This document shows positions 34,901 to 46,811 of a DNA stretch of 64,000 bases, one piece after another. Position 1 is the first letter of the stretch, and the number at the start of each line of letters is the position of its first letter. This DNA is from Pratylenchus scribneri. Taxonomy: Eukaryota; Nematoda; Chromadorea; Rhabditida; Pratylenchidae. The stretch lies in assembly GCA_030063045.1 (NCBI GenBank), contig JAQSEB010000055.1, forward strand, positions 62,001 through 126,000. The letters are read 5' to 3'. The position numbers and the translations under genes are program-made. The notes beneath the pieces were generated by a model that was not told the origin of the DNA, ran no database searches, and saw only the letters and a program-made list of their open reading frames with translations.

Positions 34901-35869
34901 CCCCCCCCCCCCCTATAACGACCTTATGCCACCCCCCCCCCCCCTTATAATGAACTGCCCCCCTCCCTTCCTTATAATGACTTCCCCCCCCTTATAATGG
35001 AATAGTACATCAAATTTTTTGAGCGCTTGACACGGACGCGCTGAGCGCGTTTCACTCTGGGACTAGCATTAGGTAATTTTCGGGTTCAACTTGATTTGCA
35101 ATTTTCTTTTTATATTTGAATTGCATTTTCGCTTGGGTTTTGGCACAAATTCACAACTCCATTGAACCAAAAAATTTAAAAAAAAAAAATTAAACTCACA
35201 TGTATCCAATTATAATGCCTATATTTATGTTTGGTGTAGGCAACCCAATCTTCATTCGAAGCCAATTTTTTATCGGATTTCAATCGACGATAAAATTTAT
35301 AATATATGCAAAGTTGTTTTTTCCAATTTGCATCATTCTTATACGCTATACTCAAATTCACATGTTCCCTTTTGAAGGATTTCAAAGTTTCCTGGAACTC
35401 TTCGTCCATTTTCTCATCTTCTATTCCCATCAACTCTTTTCGCTCCCTATTAAAATCTCTTAACAATTCCCAAGTCGACGTTTTATAGTAGAACAATGCG
35501 GCCAATGTGCCCAGTTTCAAGTCTCTTTCTTCAATGAAATTAGATAAAATAAAAATATATTTATTTTTCATAGATTCTGTCAAAATGTCGGCGAATTCTG
35601 CTTCAAATGGGGAAAATAATTTTTATATTTTACATTTTTATTAATTACCTTTTGTTTCTGTGCTATTATTGATGATTTTTGTGACTGTCATTATTTCATT
35701 TTCTTTACTTTTCTCCTTGCCCTGAATTGTTCAATTTTATTTATTTTTTTTATAAATTTTATACCTTATTTTTAACATTCTTGCTGCTTTCTGATTTATT
35801 TGAACTGGATTTGATGGAATTAAAAAATAAAGGCAATAATATGAAAATAATAATTAATTTGGAATTCAT
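25963..35869 (-). CDS. Secreted poly(A)-polymerase-like protein, copy A (disrupted in exon 9)
   Basis: Exons from 5': 35765-35869, 35649-35721, 35200-35597, 33574-33898, 32571-32610, 32136-32516, 31304-31488, 30664-31194, 29459-30620, 28886-29407, 28718-28842, 27818-27940, 27546-27767, 27248-27500, 27110-27202, 26826-26964, 26566-26786, 26430-26521, 26173-26384, 25963-26131. Phases match copy B throughout. Exon 1 encodes a signal peptide (M-N-S-K-L-I-I-I-F-I-L-L-P-L-F-F). Exon 13 has G-S-x10-D-M-D and exon 14 V-D-F-L-F-A-T-L, the three catalytic Asp. Later exons match the PAP central domain (A-L-K-L-W-A-K-R). A 450-bp MITE plus 10-bp target duplication in exon 9 ends the frame at 30181, after about 825 residues. 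Without it the product would be 1,636 residues. Confidence 0.85.
28150..28600. repeat. Minisatellite in intron 11 of copy A
   Basis: About eleven copies of a roughly 40-bp unit containing TTGTTCCGGTTAGTTTCCGG and AAAGTTTTAAATC. It is the reverse complement of the array at 42390-43130 in copy B, which has more units. The array therefore predates the duplication and has changed length since. Confidence 0.95.
29802..30251. mobile_element. Foldback MITE (Mutator-like) inserted in exon 9 of copy A
   Basis: 450 bp, almost entirely two inverted arms (about 29803-30035 and 30065-30250) around a loop of about 30 bp. Ends are GCTAACCCCCGAAATCCC and, read inwards, GCTCTACCCCGAAATCCC. A 10-bp target duplication, CACTTTTATC, lies at 29792-29801 and 30252-30261. 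Long inverted arms and a 9-11-bp duplication are Mutator (MULE) traits. The left arm has an expanded GACGAAACCCCGAAAA run. Exon 9 is 460 bp longer than exon 9 of copy B, exactly element plus duplication. Confidence 0.92.
32810..33182. mobile_element. Foldback MITE in intron 4 of copy A
   Basis: Arms carry CGACACTTGCGGACCCGACA on the left and its complement on the right (AAGTGTCGGG with diverged ends), then GGTAAAGCTGGAGCGGCATT pairs with AATGCCATTCCAGCTTTATC. The centre is GGCCATAACTCGG-like on both sides. Copy B has nothing at the matching place, so it arrived after the duplication or was lost from B. Confidence 0.85.
33230..33425. mobile_element. Foldback MITE of the CTCG(A/T)C(A/G)AGACGC family in intron 4 of copy A
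   Basis: Left words AGATCTCGTCAAGACGC and TTTTGATCATGATTTTGG pair with GTTGCGCCTTGACTAGCT and TTTTGATCAAACCATT on the right. Same family as the foldbacks at 13.3, 56.0 and 57.1 kb. Absent from copy B. Confidence 0.65.
34498..35068. mobile_element. PIF/Harbinger-like MITE in intron 3 of copy A
   Basis: Terminal inverted repeats TGCTAGTCCCA with further partial matches inside, flanked by the 3-bp duplication TTA (34495-34497, 35069-35071), as PIF/Harbinger elements produce (TWA). Sub-terminal regions contain GACACG, AGCGC and CGTCCG words in both orientations. It has been split by the nested element at 34781-35005. Open frames across it are not genes. Confidence 0.82.
34781..35005. mobile_element. 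Nested 225-bp MITE with TA target duplication and poly-C tracts
   Basis: Terminal inverted repeats CTAT(C/T)CCATTATAAGGGGG (one mismatch in 20), flanked by TA on both sides as for Tc1/mariner-type elements. Inside, runs of 10-18 C separated by CTTATAATGA repeat several times, as if the terminal repeat itself had been amplified. Confidence 0.85.
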
Positions 35870-37159
35870 TTATAATAATTCTATAAGAATAAAAATTTAA
35901 AATTTGTCATGATTTAATTTCGGTGATGGTAAAATTTTGCATAAAATTAGCCAACAATTTGAAGAGCCGAATTTACACAAGAATGAATTAGATTTATTCG
36001 AATATATTGTATTGTGAAAAATTTTATTGACGAATAAAAATTCATGGAATTTTTACGCTATATTCCCCCAACCCCCACATAAAATTCCTCTACCAATTTT
36101 TCCTGAAGGCTGCTTCATTCCCATTCCAAATCCACATACCCATCAAATCGATTAGATTTCATGATTTCATATATTGGCACTAGTGCTGATAGTTTAGTAA
36201 GTAAAAATAGCAAAATATGTACATAAAATTTGTTAAAATAATATTACAGACATATGTAGAGAAAATTGATTTTTCTGTTTGACTTTTTAGTAATTTTTGA
36301 ACTTTTTTTTAACAATATACAAAAATGAAAAAATTTCAAATTTGGAATTAACCTTCAAAATATTGTTGTGAACTTACTGTTAAAAAAAGTCATATCCAAT
36401 TTTTAAAAACTACAAATATTTTATCTAAAACTCCTCTGAATGCATAAAATTTTCTCGCCAATAATAATTTGATGGCCTCTCATCCAAATACACTTTGAAA
36501 TTGGAATTCATTCTCGATGGATGGATGTAGGGAGAGAATAATTGATTCCATCAATATATCCCATCTCATGATTTATTTTCCAACGGCATTTGGATCTATT
36601 TGCGCGCTCTTCATCCCTCCATAGCCGGGGCAATCTTCATTCTGCTGACGGTGAAGAGAGGGCCAATAAGAGAATTAGATAATTGGAAAAAATAGAAAGA
36701 GGCAAGTCAGCAGATTCCATTAGTAAAATATGACGTTTCAATTTTAATTTTAATTCATATGAATTTTTTAAAGTACCCGAGCTGTAAATGTTACGCCGAA
36801 AATGGGGCCGATTTCGGCGTAACATAAATATCTTTTCAAATAAAATATAATTGGAATTGGCCGCAAAAATTCCGTCTCGATATTCTTAATATCTTTTTGT
36901 GACTGCAAAAATCCCACATCGATATTCAAAATCCCGCGTGAACCTCTACCCCTTGTCCCTCCATTCATTTTTTACATTTTTGTTCCTTATAATGTATTAA
37001 ATTTTTTAGAATAAAATTATTTTTAAAAAATAAATTTAATTAAAAAATAAAATCTTTAAAATTTTTAGCGAATTAAAATTCATATTAAAATTTTAATAAA
37101 TATTAATTTTTTATCAAAAAAATAGTTCAAAATTATATTCTTTTTAGAAAAAATTATAA
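35870..37159. other. Head-to-head intergenic region of the twin genes
   Basis: 1,290 bp between the two start codons and the only room for both promoters. A hairpin sits at about 36789-36824 (GTTACGCCGAAA pairs with TTTCGGCGTAAC). The sequence just before each ATG is alike (ATTATAAATGAATTCC), and the middle is not symmetrical. No exon seen. Confidence 0.6.
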
Positions 37160-40100
37160 ATGAATTCCAAGTTAATTGTTGTTTTTATATTTTTATTTTC
37201 ATTTTTTAATTCGATCGAATCCAGTTCAAGCAAATCAAAAGGCAAAAATGTTGAGGTTTAAATAAATCAAAAATTTATTAAAAATGCAAACTTTTCAGGG
37301 AAAAAGGAATATGAATGAAAAAGAAATAATGTCAAATATTATAAAAACCAGCACAAGTAAACCAGGTATTTTTTACTAAATTATTTGTGCGATAAACAAT
37401 GAAGGCGATATGTAATTTGATTTGAAAACTCTTAAAAGTGGCCTTCTAATTTTTGAAAATTTAATATACTTTTTAAAATAAATTACTTTTTCTCAAAAGA
37501 TTCGATTTTTAAATTAATTCAACGCTTATAGCTAAATAAAAAGTGGCTCAAGATGATACTGAAAAATTTGATAAAATTATTATTGATTTTTTCTTATAAA
37601 ATTATTCCCAGAATTCGTTGACACTTTGACGGAATCACTGAAAAATGAGTATTTACGGATTTTGCCTCAACCAAGTTTTATTGGATCTGCTGCAAAGGAA
37701 AAAGAATTACACAAATTGGCCGCATTGTTCCATTACAAAACATTGGCGTGGGAAATATTAAGGGATTTTGATAAGGATCGAAAAGAATTGATGGGAAGAA
37801 AGGACAGAGACACTGATAACAAAAAAATTGGCAAGGAAATGGACAAAGAAATTGACAAAATAGACAAAGAAATGGATAATAAGGAATTGGACAATAGGAT
37901 CGTAGAGGAAATGAATAGTGAAATGCACAAGAAGAAGATGAACGAAGAATTCTGGCAAAGATTGAACTTCTTCAAAATGGAACATGTCAATTTGAACATT
38001 TTTTACCGTGATGATGAGAATTGGGAAGGGCAACTTTGCACCTTTTACAAATTTCTTCCCCGAATGAATTACGACGAAAAATTGACATCCAATAAAGACT
38101 GGAATGCTTATTTCCATCATAAATTAAGGCATTTTATTTGGATTGATGTGAGTTAATTTTAGTGATTTTTATATTGGGTTTATAGTTTATACAGAAACTA
38201 CAAAGCCCATTTATTTTTGTAAATTAAATTTTGATTTTTGGTTTCAGAATTAATCAGAATTCTGATTTTACATTTCAGAATTAATCAGAATTCTGATTTT
38301 ACATTTCAGAATTAATCAGAATTCTGATTTTACATTTCTGAATTAAATCAATTTTCTGATTTGTAATTTTCAGAATTCTGATTTGCAATTTCAGAATAAA
38401 TCAGAATTATGATTTTCTATTTCAGAATAAATCAGAATTCTGATTTGTAATTTCAGAATTATTCAGAATTCTGATTTGTAATTTCAGAATTATTCAGAAT
38501 TCTGATTTTCCATTTCAGAATTAATCAGAATTCTGATTTGTAATTTCAGAATTATTCAGAATTCTGATTTTCCATTTCAGAATTAATCAGAATTCTGATT
38601 TTTATTTTGGAATTTTGATTTTGCATTTGAGAATTTTTATTTGTTATAATAATTCTTGAAGAGTAAAAAATATTACAAAAAGAGTGTATTTGTTTAAAAA
38701 ATTAAAGTCAAGGACATTCTCTATCATCGTTATTTTAGTTCTTTACATTGGCCGGAATTAGTGATATGAAAAAAATGGAACTAGATTTACTTGATACTGA
38801 TATGAATTTGGAAGGAGAAAAAATTAAATGCAATGATGAAGAAGTTTTAAACGTAAAAAAATACACACAAAGGTCACCACAGATTGAGAGAGCACATTTT
38901 TGGGCTGTGCATTGGATGCTTAAAAATTCAAAACATTTTCAAAATATTATGAAAGGAAATATTCAAAATATAAAAAGTAATTTGATGACTTTATTTGGAA
39001 TCGCTGGTATGGAAAGGATGGAATATGCTTTTCCTGATATGCTACAAATTTGTAAATAATATTAATTATTTTGTAACAGATATTTTTTTGTTAAATTCTA
39101 AAAATTATTATAAATTTAAATAATACACATAAATTTTTTTAATTTAAATATAAATTTTAAGATAATGGTAATAAAAGTTTATTGGTCAGCAAATACCGAA
39201 GGTATAAAAATAAAATATATTTTTTCTTAAAAATATTTTAATTTAAGATTATTTCATACCCGAGATGAATTTGTCAAAAGACGCATTGAATTGGAATTAG
39301 CTATTCGATATTCCTATATAAGATTGAAGATGTTTAACAATGAAATCAATGAATATGGCTCTATTTTTACTGAAAATGGAATTAATAGTCTGCTGGAAAA
39401 AGCCGGAAGATTCCAGCAATATTTGACGGCGAATTTAAGAAAAATTACTGAAGATTTTCTTAATGACAATGATTATGAAAAGATTCTAAGCAAATGCGTG
39501 TGTATATCAATGAAATTCTTCAGCATATTCAATCCGAATAATATAACACAATTAATTGATATAGTTAGCGAACACGAAGAGAGTTTGGAAAATTTATACA
39601 AATGCGAAAAAGATGAAAATGAAATCATATCAGAGTAATTTTTAATTGATTAAATATTAATATATAATTCAAAGCTCTAATTTTATCGCATAAATAAATG
39701 TATTTTATTTATACTAATTTTTAAGTATTCGGCCACTTCTTCAAAATTATCATTATATGATAATTGGCCAACTGCTACAAATAGATGAGGGATTTCAAGA
39801 AATGTTCAAAAGTGAAAATGGTGTAATTTATCAATTTAAAAATATTATTGGCGGAGATGATTATTTACATCTCTTTTGGGAGAAATACGGTTCCTACATG
39901 CATGATGAAGAATGTAAGAAAAAATTTCTTTTAAATAAAGAAAAATTTAATTGAAAAGAATATTAACAAATTACCCATTTTCCTTAGATCAATAAATCGC
40001 ATATCCTATTGTTAGATATCGAACAGCAAAAATCTATTAATTAAATTATTGGTTTAAAATTTAAGTTTATCAATTCTTTAATTGCTTCAGATCCAAAAAT

Positions 40101-43100
40101 GAAATATATAAAATTATTGGTAGATCATAAAAAAATATTTAACATTCATTGTCTGAAAAGTTCTATCAAAATTTTTAATTTATAGATTTAGTGTACCATC
40201 TTTAAAATGAATATAATTATTTTGCCATAAACTTAAATTTACTCTTAATATCATTTTTAATAATTTAAAATAATATTAATTTTCAGACTTTAGAGATGAT
40301 CTAAAAATACAAGCAAGTTATGAAGGATATTTTACAATAAAAAACAAAAATCAAGTGAAAAGAGAAAAATTCAATGTGGAGGTATTTATCCTGATGGAAT
40401 GGATTGAAAATTTTCTAGGAAAGAAAAAACAAAAAGCTTTCCTTAATTTCCTAAGAGGTTTATTTCGTAATGATCTCGACCTGGCTTATACTTTGCCCGA
40501 AATAAGCTTGAACTTGGATTACAAGATAGCCACGTTTTCGGGCAAATTGATGGATTATTTAAAAAAATATGCTAAAAATCTGGATTCTAAAATTGATGAT
40601 TGGTGTGAAATGCAAAAAGATTCTATAGAAGAAATATTGTATGCGTTAAATAATAAAGAAAAACCGAAAAATGAGCTATCAATTCAAATGTTGCACGTAA
40701 ATGCGATGGAAAGATTTGCATTAAATGCGAAAAACAATATTCAGAATGACAAATTCAATTTTTGGAAATTTTTTACAAGTTATTAATTAAAACAAAAATT
40801 TTTTGAATATTTATTTTTCAGATCTTCACCTTAATCCAAAAGGTATTAGGCAAATTTTTGAATTCATTGATATCGATCATGTTGAAATACTTCTGCGAAA
40901 ATTACAAATTAAATTTGACAGAGGAAAACTTGAAAAATATACAACTGATATAAGCAAAAGTGAGAAGAGAAATGATGAAAAACATATAGAAATTCTAGTA
41001 GAGAATAATGAATCAAAAGATGAAGAAAAATCGAATTCAATAATAAAAATAAATGTTGGAAAAGGAAAAACGAAAAGTAATTTAAAAAATAAAAACAAAG
41101 AATTAAGAGATATTAAAATTGGAAATGAAAAAAGTCAAATTATTAGTAATAATATAAAGGAAGAAAATAAAAATGATGATATAAATGTGAACTCGGAAAA
41201 AGAAGAAAAAAGAGGAAGAAATAAAACTAGAAGAGGGAATAATTTGGAAGCAAAAGAATTAGAAATAGAAAAACAAGAAAGAATGAATGAGAATTTGATG
41301 AAATCTTTGGAAAGAAAAGAAAAGCTTAATCTTAATGAACAAGTTGGATCATTGTCGCCAGTGAAATCAACGAGAAAATCGGAAGAAGAAAATATTAATA
41401 AAAATGTAGACAGTTCAAAAAATATTTCTTTTTCTTCAAAAAATCGAAGTCAAATTCAATCAAATAATTTAGATAGGAGTATTAATAAAAGTATAGATAT
41501 TTGGAAGGAATATACACTTGACGGTAAATGAAACTAATGATTATAAAAATATTTTTATTTAATTTTATAGATTTAATGAACTTCGAGACACTTAATATGC
41601 ATTATAATGAATTATTAAAGGATACAAATAATCATGAACAATTTCATTTAACGGATATAATCGTTTTCGCATTCGAAATTGGCCAGAGGCTAAAAGCATT
41701 GGAAATATATACAAAATTTTGGGCAGAAAATAAAAGAGAATTCGAGAAAATCCGACAAGACGCAAAAAATTTAAAAATTGATACATTCAAAGATATCAAT
41801 AAATTAGAAAGAGCGCTTTATAATTTATTGAAGAAAATTGAAATTGCTTTGGGAAATCCAATAAATGCGGGAAAGGATGAAATCAGCGATGATAAGGAGA
41901 AGAATATTTATGAAATGAGGAAGCAATTACATGGATTGAGATTTGCTTGGATTATTCAGAATGATCCAAATTGGCAAAATGTGGAAAACAAAGATATAAA
42001 TCACATTTTAAATGCACTTAATCTGGAAGAGGGAACGAAATTTTATGAACAAATAAAAATATGGCAAACTATTTTTGATCAAATTAAGCTAGGTATTTAA
42101 TTAAAATGTATTAAAATCATTATTCAAATTTAAAGATCATGAATTATATATTGAGCGGAAAATAAATGAGAATGGAAAGGAAATTTTTGATTTTGCCAAA
42201 TATTCACAACAATTATGGTTTGATGACCAAAATAAAAAAGAAGAAGAATTAACTGAAAGTGTAAGATTTTGAATATTTTTAGTTGGCATTACTTATGAAT
42301 TGGAGTCCCAAAATTATTTTCATAAAACTTTTCGTTAGACAGATAGTATTAAGGCTTTCAAGAAACCAACCGGAAATCTTGAATAAATTATTTCAGAAAC
42401 TAACCGGAACAACCGGAAAGATTTAAAACTTTCCGGAAACTAACTGGAACAACCGGAAAGATTTAAAAACTTTCCGGAAAATAACCGGAACAACCGGAAA
42501 GATTAGATTAAAACTTTCCGGAAACTAACCGGAACAACCGGAAAGATTAGATTAAAACTTTCCGGAAACTCACCGGAACAATCGGAAAAATTAGATTAAA
42601 ATTTTCAAGAAACTAACCGGAACAACCGGAAAGATTTAAAACTTTCCGGAAACTAACTGGAACAACCGGAAAGATTTAAAACTTTCCGGAAACTAACCGG
42701 AACAATTGGAAAGATTTAAAACTTTCCGGAAACTAACCGGAACAATTGGAAAGATTTAAAACTTTCCGGAAAATAACCGGAACAACCGGAAAGATTAGAT
42801 TAAAACTTTCCGGAAACTAACCGGAACAACCGGAAAGATTAGATTAAAACTTTCCGGAAACTAACCGGAACATCCGGAAAGATTTAAAACTTTCCGGAAA
42901 CTAACTGGAACAACCGGAAAGATTTAAAACTTTCCGGAAACTAACCGGAACAATTGGAAAGATTTAAAACTTTCCGGAAACTAACCGGAACAATTGGAAA
43001 GATTTAAAACTTTCCGGAAACTAACCGGAACAACCGGAAAGATTTAAAACTTTCCGGAAACTAACCGGAACAACCGGAAAGATTTAAAACTTTCCGGAAA

Positions 43101-45292
43101 CTAACCGGAACAACCGGAAAGTTTAAATTAAAATTCCAAATAGACCATTTACTAGACTTTATACATTAAGTTATGATTATATACGTCATATTTGTCTTAA
43201 ACACCCTTGAAACCTCATCAGAAAACTTTTATGAAAATAAAAATATTTGAAGCCTCAATTCGTAAAAATTGCTTTTTATTTTAAATTATAATAATTTTTT
43301 TTAGTTAGTTGATGAATTTAAATTTGTCGATGTTAAAGACATTGAACGAGGAAAATCCATAAAATATTTATGGATGAGAAAATATATGGAAACAAAAGAA
43401 AGGGTTAAAAAGCTTGTCAAAGAATGGGTAAATGGAATGGATGTATCATCAAATTAAAAATCATTATTTATATTTAGCATTCAACTGCGGAAATATTATT
43501 CACAGGTTCTCATTTATTGGGCACAATGACATCACGTTCTGATATGGACACAATTGTGGTGACATATGTTGTACAAATTTATGAATATAATCAACAAGCT
43601 GAATGCATTATTGAAGAAATATTTGATGACGAAAAAAAGATAATGCAAAGAATGAGAAAATGCGAAAATGATCATTTATTTATATGCAAATTGTGCAAAG
43701 TAAATAAAACATAAATCTTATATTGGTAAAAAAATTTCAGATGAGCCATTTGATTTCGGCGATTCGAATTCCAGGTTCATTGGAACTTGTGAAGGCATTT
43801 TTTTGCGAAGATGATAATTATGAATCAGAAAGTTTTAATAAATGCAAATACAAAGTAAAAGTGGACTTTCTATTCGCCACACTTCCAAATGAGAAAGATT
43901 TAGAAAAATTAACAAGTAACAATGAAATTGATGAAATTCTGGTAAAACTTTCCAAATTTGATAGACCGAGTTATTTTGCATTAACAGGCAAAAAATATAT
44001 CCTAAAATATAATTATTATATATAATTTAGGGCTTAGAGACAACTTTCGAATCATTGAACAAATTCCAAACGATGGAAAGAATTTTCGAATAGCCTGTGC
44101 AGCACTGAAATTATGGGCTAAACGTGTGTATATTTAAATATATAAATAATTAAATAATATCCATATTTTCGATAAAATTAATTTTCAAGCGAGATAAGGA
44201 AAAAGAAAATGTTAGAGTGTATTGCAGAGAATTAGAGAGAAATCAGTTTTACTAAAAAGATATTTTAATTAATTATTGAATTTAGGTAACAATATTTATG
44301 GCCCAAAACTTGGCTTTCTTAAAGGTGTGCACATGAATTTATTGATGGCAAAAATTTATTTACGATACCCAACTGCATCCGTGCCTTTCCTTATTGAACA
44401 ATTCTTTGCTACATATATTTTATGGTGAGAATAATTTTTAAAATGTTTTTTTTCAATAATAGGCCATGGCCAATGCCCGTTCAACTGCTACCAATATCCG
44501 AACTAACTTATGAAGAAAGTCGAAAATTGGATTTTAGAGGAAATCCGCAGAATTATTTATTGTGGTATATAAAGGAGCCAAATGCAGAAATGCCAATTAT
44601 TTCACCTGGCTTTTTTGAGAGCAATAAAGCATCCGATGTTGACCGTTTCACAAAATCAATAATGCGCACTGTAATGAGTGAAGGTAAAGAATGAAAGTAA
44701 TTTTTGTTAAATTTACAATTATTTAATAAATAGGTTTAAAACAAATTCGAGAAATTCGTACAGGAAAAATGGAAGCTGGGAAAGAATGGTATGATTTTAT
44801 GCGAGGACATGATTTGGCAAAAAAAGTAAAATCACAAACAAAAATTGATTTATATTCATTTTGAATTTAGTATGAACATTTTCTCGTTGTGAGTTGCTTC
44901 ACAAAAGCAAATCCAGGAATTTTAGGCGATGATTTTTGTGAAATTTTGGCGTTGAAATTGCATGATTTCATTCCAACGGAAATTGGAAAAATATTGCCTA
45001 AAGAAATTCGTTGGTATCATATAATAGAGGCCGGTAGAAGGGAGAAATGCTTGATAAATCGTGAAGGATATTCAGATATTGGGTAAAAATAAAAAATAAA
45101 TAAAATATTTTCATTAATTTTAGTAACTATAAATGTGATGTTTGGTTAGTTGGTTTACAGCCTAAAAATAACAAAATAATTAACATCAAAATGGATGATA
45201 CACCAAAATTGGAAAATTCAATGAATGAAGCAAGTAAAATAATGTACGAAGACTATTTCAAGTATAAACAAAGATTCAATGTAAAAAGATAA
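37160..45292 (+). CDS. Secreted poly(A)-polymerase-like protein, copy B (intact)
   Basis: Exons: 37160-37255, 37299-37365, 37612-38147, 38739-39051, 39162-39201, 39248-39634, 39726-39913, 40287-40778, 40822-41523, 41571-42092, 42136-42260, 43305-43427, 43478-43699, 43741-43987, 44031-44123, 44286-44424, 44463-44683, 44734-44825, 44871-45082, 45124-45292. They join without a break into 1,661 residues. Residues 1-21 are a signal peptide (M-N-S-K-L-I-V-V-F-I-F-L-F-S-F-F). About 22-700 match no family I know. A Lys/Glu/Asn/Ser-rich linker follows (exon 9). From about 1,115 lies a PAP-type nucleotidyltransferase: G-S-x10-D-M-D (Asp 1219, 1221), K-V-D-F-L-F-A-T-L (Asp 1313), then G-L-R-D-N-F, L-W-A-K-R, G-F-L-K-G-V and W-P-W-P-M-P-V. 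Canonical PAPs are nuclear and around 500-750 residues. A secreted version is unexpected. Intron 14 has a GC donor (copy A: GT). Confidence 0.88.
38226..38625. repeat. Palindromic ~30-bp minisatellite in intron 3 of copy B
   Basis: About twelve copies of a unit with AATCAGAATTCTGATT, itself a perfect palindrome, spaced by TTACATTTCAGAATT. Absent from copy A. Each unit contains TTTCAG, a potential decoy splice acceptor; the in-frame acceptor is the one before 38739. Confidence 0.92.
42390..43130. repeat. Minisatellite in intron 11 of copy B
   Basis: About 18 copies of the roughly 40-bp unit AACCGGAACAACCGGAAAG, ATTTAAAACTTTCCGGAAACT. Units with GATTAGATTAAAAC alternate in blocks, showing several rounds of segmental expansion. 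Inverted counterpart of 28150-28600. Confidence 0.95.
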
Positions 45293-45725
45293 ATTCCCTA
45301 AAAAATTATATTAATTAATTTTATAGAAAAAACTTGGAAAGCAGGATGAAAATGATTTAGAGGGAAAATTACATTTGATAATAAATTATGTTGGCGTAAA
45401 TGAATTGCATAAATGGTTTGTTTATATTTTATATAAATTTATTTAAAAATATTGAGAGAAAAATTAAAATTAGAAAAAAATTAATAAAAAGTAAGAATGG
45501 TGGTGGACTATGGACATCAGAAATTATTCATTTAAATATAACATAGCTTTGTGTTACAATTGTCCAACCTATTTAGTGCGCAATTTTTCGGAATTCAGCT
45601 TAAAATTATTTTTTTATACTTTTCTCATAATTAATTTATTGTCAATTTTTAATTTACAATTTTAATTTCAGGAATATTCAATTACATGGATGGGAAATTT
45701 TTGTGAAATGAAAAGATAAATTATG

Positions 45726-46811
45726 TTTTTTTTGAATAGATTCGCATTTTTATCATTATTGACATCGGACTATCTTAATCCAATTTGCCCAATTATTCTT
45801 ATACCGAAATATTAATTTTATTCGGGCAATGAAAAATATTTCTTTATCATAGTTAATTAATGCATTGACCCTTGTCTGACATCATTTTCCTTCATGCATT
45901 CCAAACCGATAATTATGGTGAAATTTCATCCAATATTTTATCACTCACCAACATGTTTTAACGATCGTTTTTTCGATTTAAATGGATTTCTGATTTAAGC
46001 TGATTCCATAAACGATCATGTTCTGGGTCTATTAATAATTTTTTTTTCCCTCTTCTATGAAATATACAGCAAATATTTTTATTCAAACAAAAACAAAATG
46101 TTTTAAAACAAACGAAAAGTGAGCAAAATTGCACACTTCTGTTGGACTATTCCACATCAACTAAAATTTCCCATATTTCATGGCATCATTATCATTCATA
46201 TTCAGCACCACTCGATTCCCCTACTTTTGATCTTTCCATCTTCAAAATCCAAAATCAGCAAATTTGGCCATAACTTATGGCCCAGCTGCGCGAGACTTTG
46301 TCATATCAAAAAACTGATTCGAAATTTTTAATCAGCACCCCCGAAAACTCTCAACTACAAAAACTCCGCTCATTTCATATTGCAAAACATAAAGAAAATT
46401 AAGGGGACAGAACAGCAGACTGACAAGATATTCTAAAATTATATATAGGTAGGATATTATTTAGTCAAGAAAAACATTCAAATATATTTTGATCAGCAAT
46501 TTTGCTCAAATATTTAATATAAATCTGTTGCAACTTTATTTCTCGATTTTATATGAAATTTCACATTTTTGGTTGTTAAACTGAATATTGTAAATTCTTT
46601 CATTTTTGTTCACAAATTCATCATCTTCTTCAGTTTATTTTATCTTCATTTTCCGCCGCCTATGCAAGAAGCAGAAAGTCCTGGGGCTTTAAACCTATAA
46701 AAAGTCATATATAACAGAGTGTCCTTAGAAAAAATTTACATTTTTAAAATTAAATAACTTTTTATTTCTAATTCAAACAAAGGCAAGTTTGTTATCAAAA
46801 TGATCTACATT
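45726..46811. other. Intergenic, no gene seen
   Basis: AT-rich. A 65-codon frame at 46119-46331 has no start context and no resemblance to a family, so I leave it out. The DNA from 46470 on is downstream flank of the small secreted-peptide gene on the minus strand. Confidence 0.5.

Larger units (their letters stand above)
25505..35900. repeat. Left arm of a ~20-kb inverted duplication
   Basis: Matched exon by exon, in reverse orientation, with 37130-45725. Similarity continues about 450 bp past the stop codon of each gene and about 30 bp before each start codon. The left arm is longer because of insertions (29802-30251, 32810-33420, 34498-35068). The unpaired centre is about 1.2 kb. Confidence 0.95.
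37130..45725. repeat. Right arm of the ~20-kb inverted duplication
   Basis: Inverted partner of 25505-35900. It lacks the four MITEs of the left arm and has its own minisatellite in intron 3 (38226-38625) and a longer array in intron 11. Confidence 0.95.

Noticed and set aside
34460..34918. Frames across 34.5-34.9 kb
   Set aside because: They run through terminal repeats and poly-C tracts of two nested MITEs.
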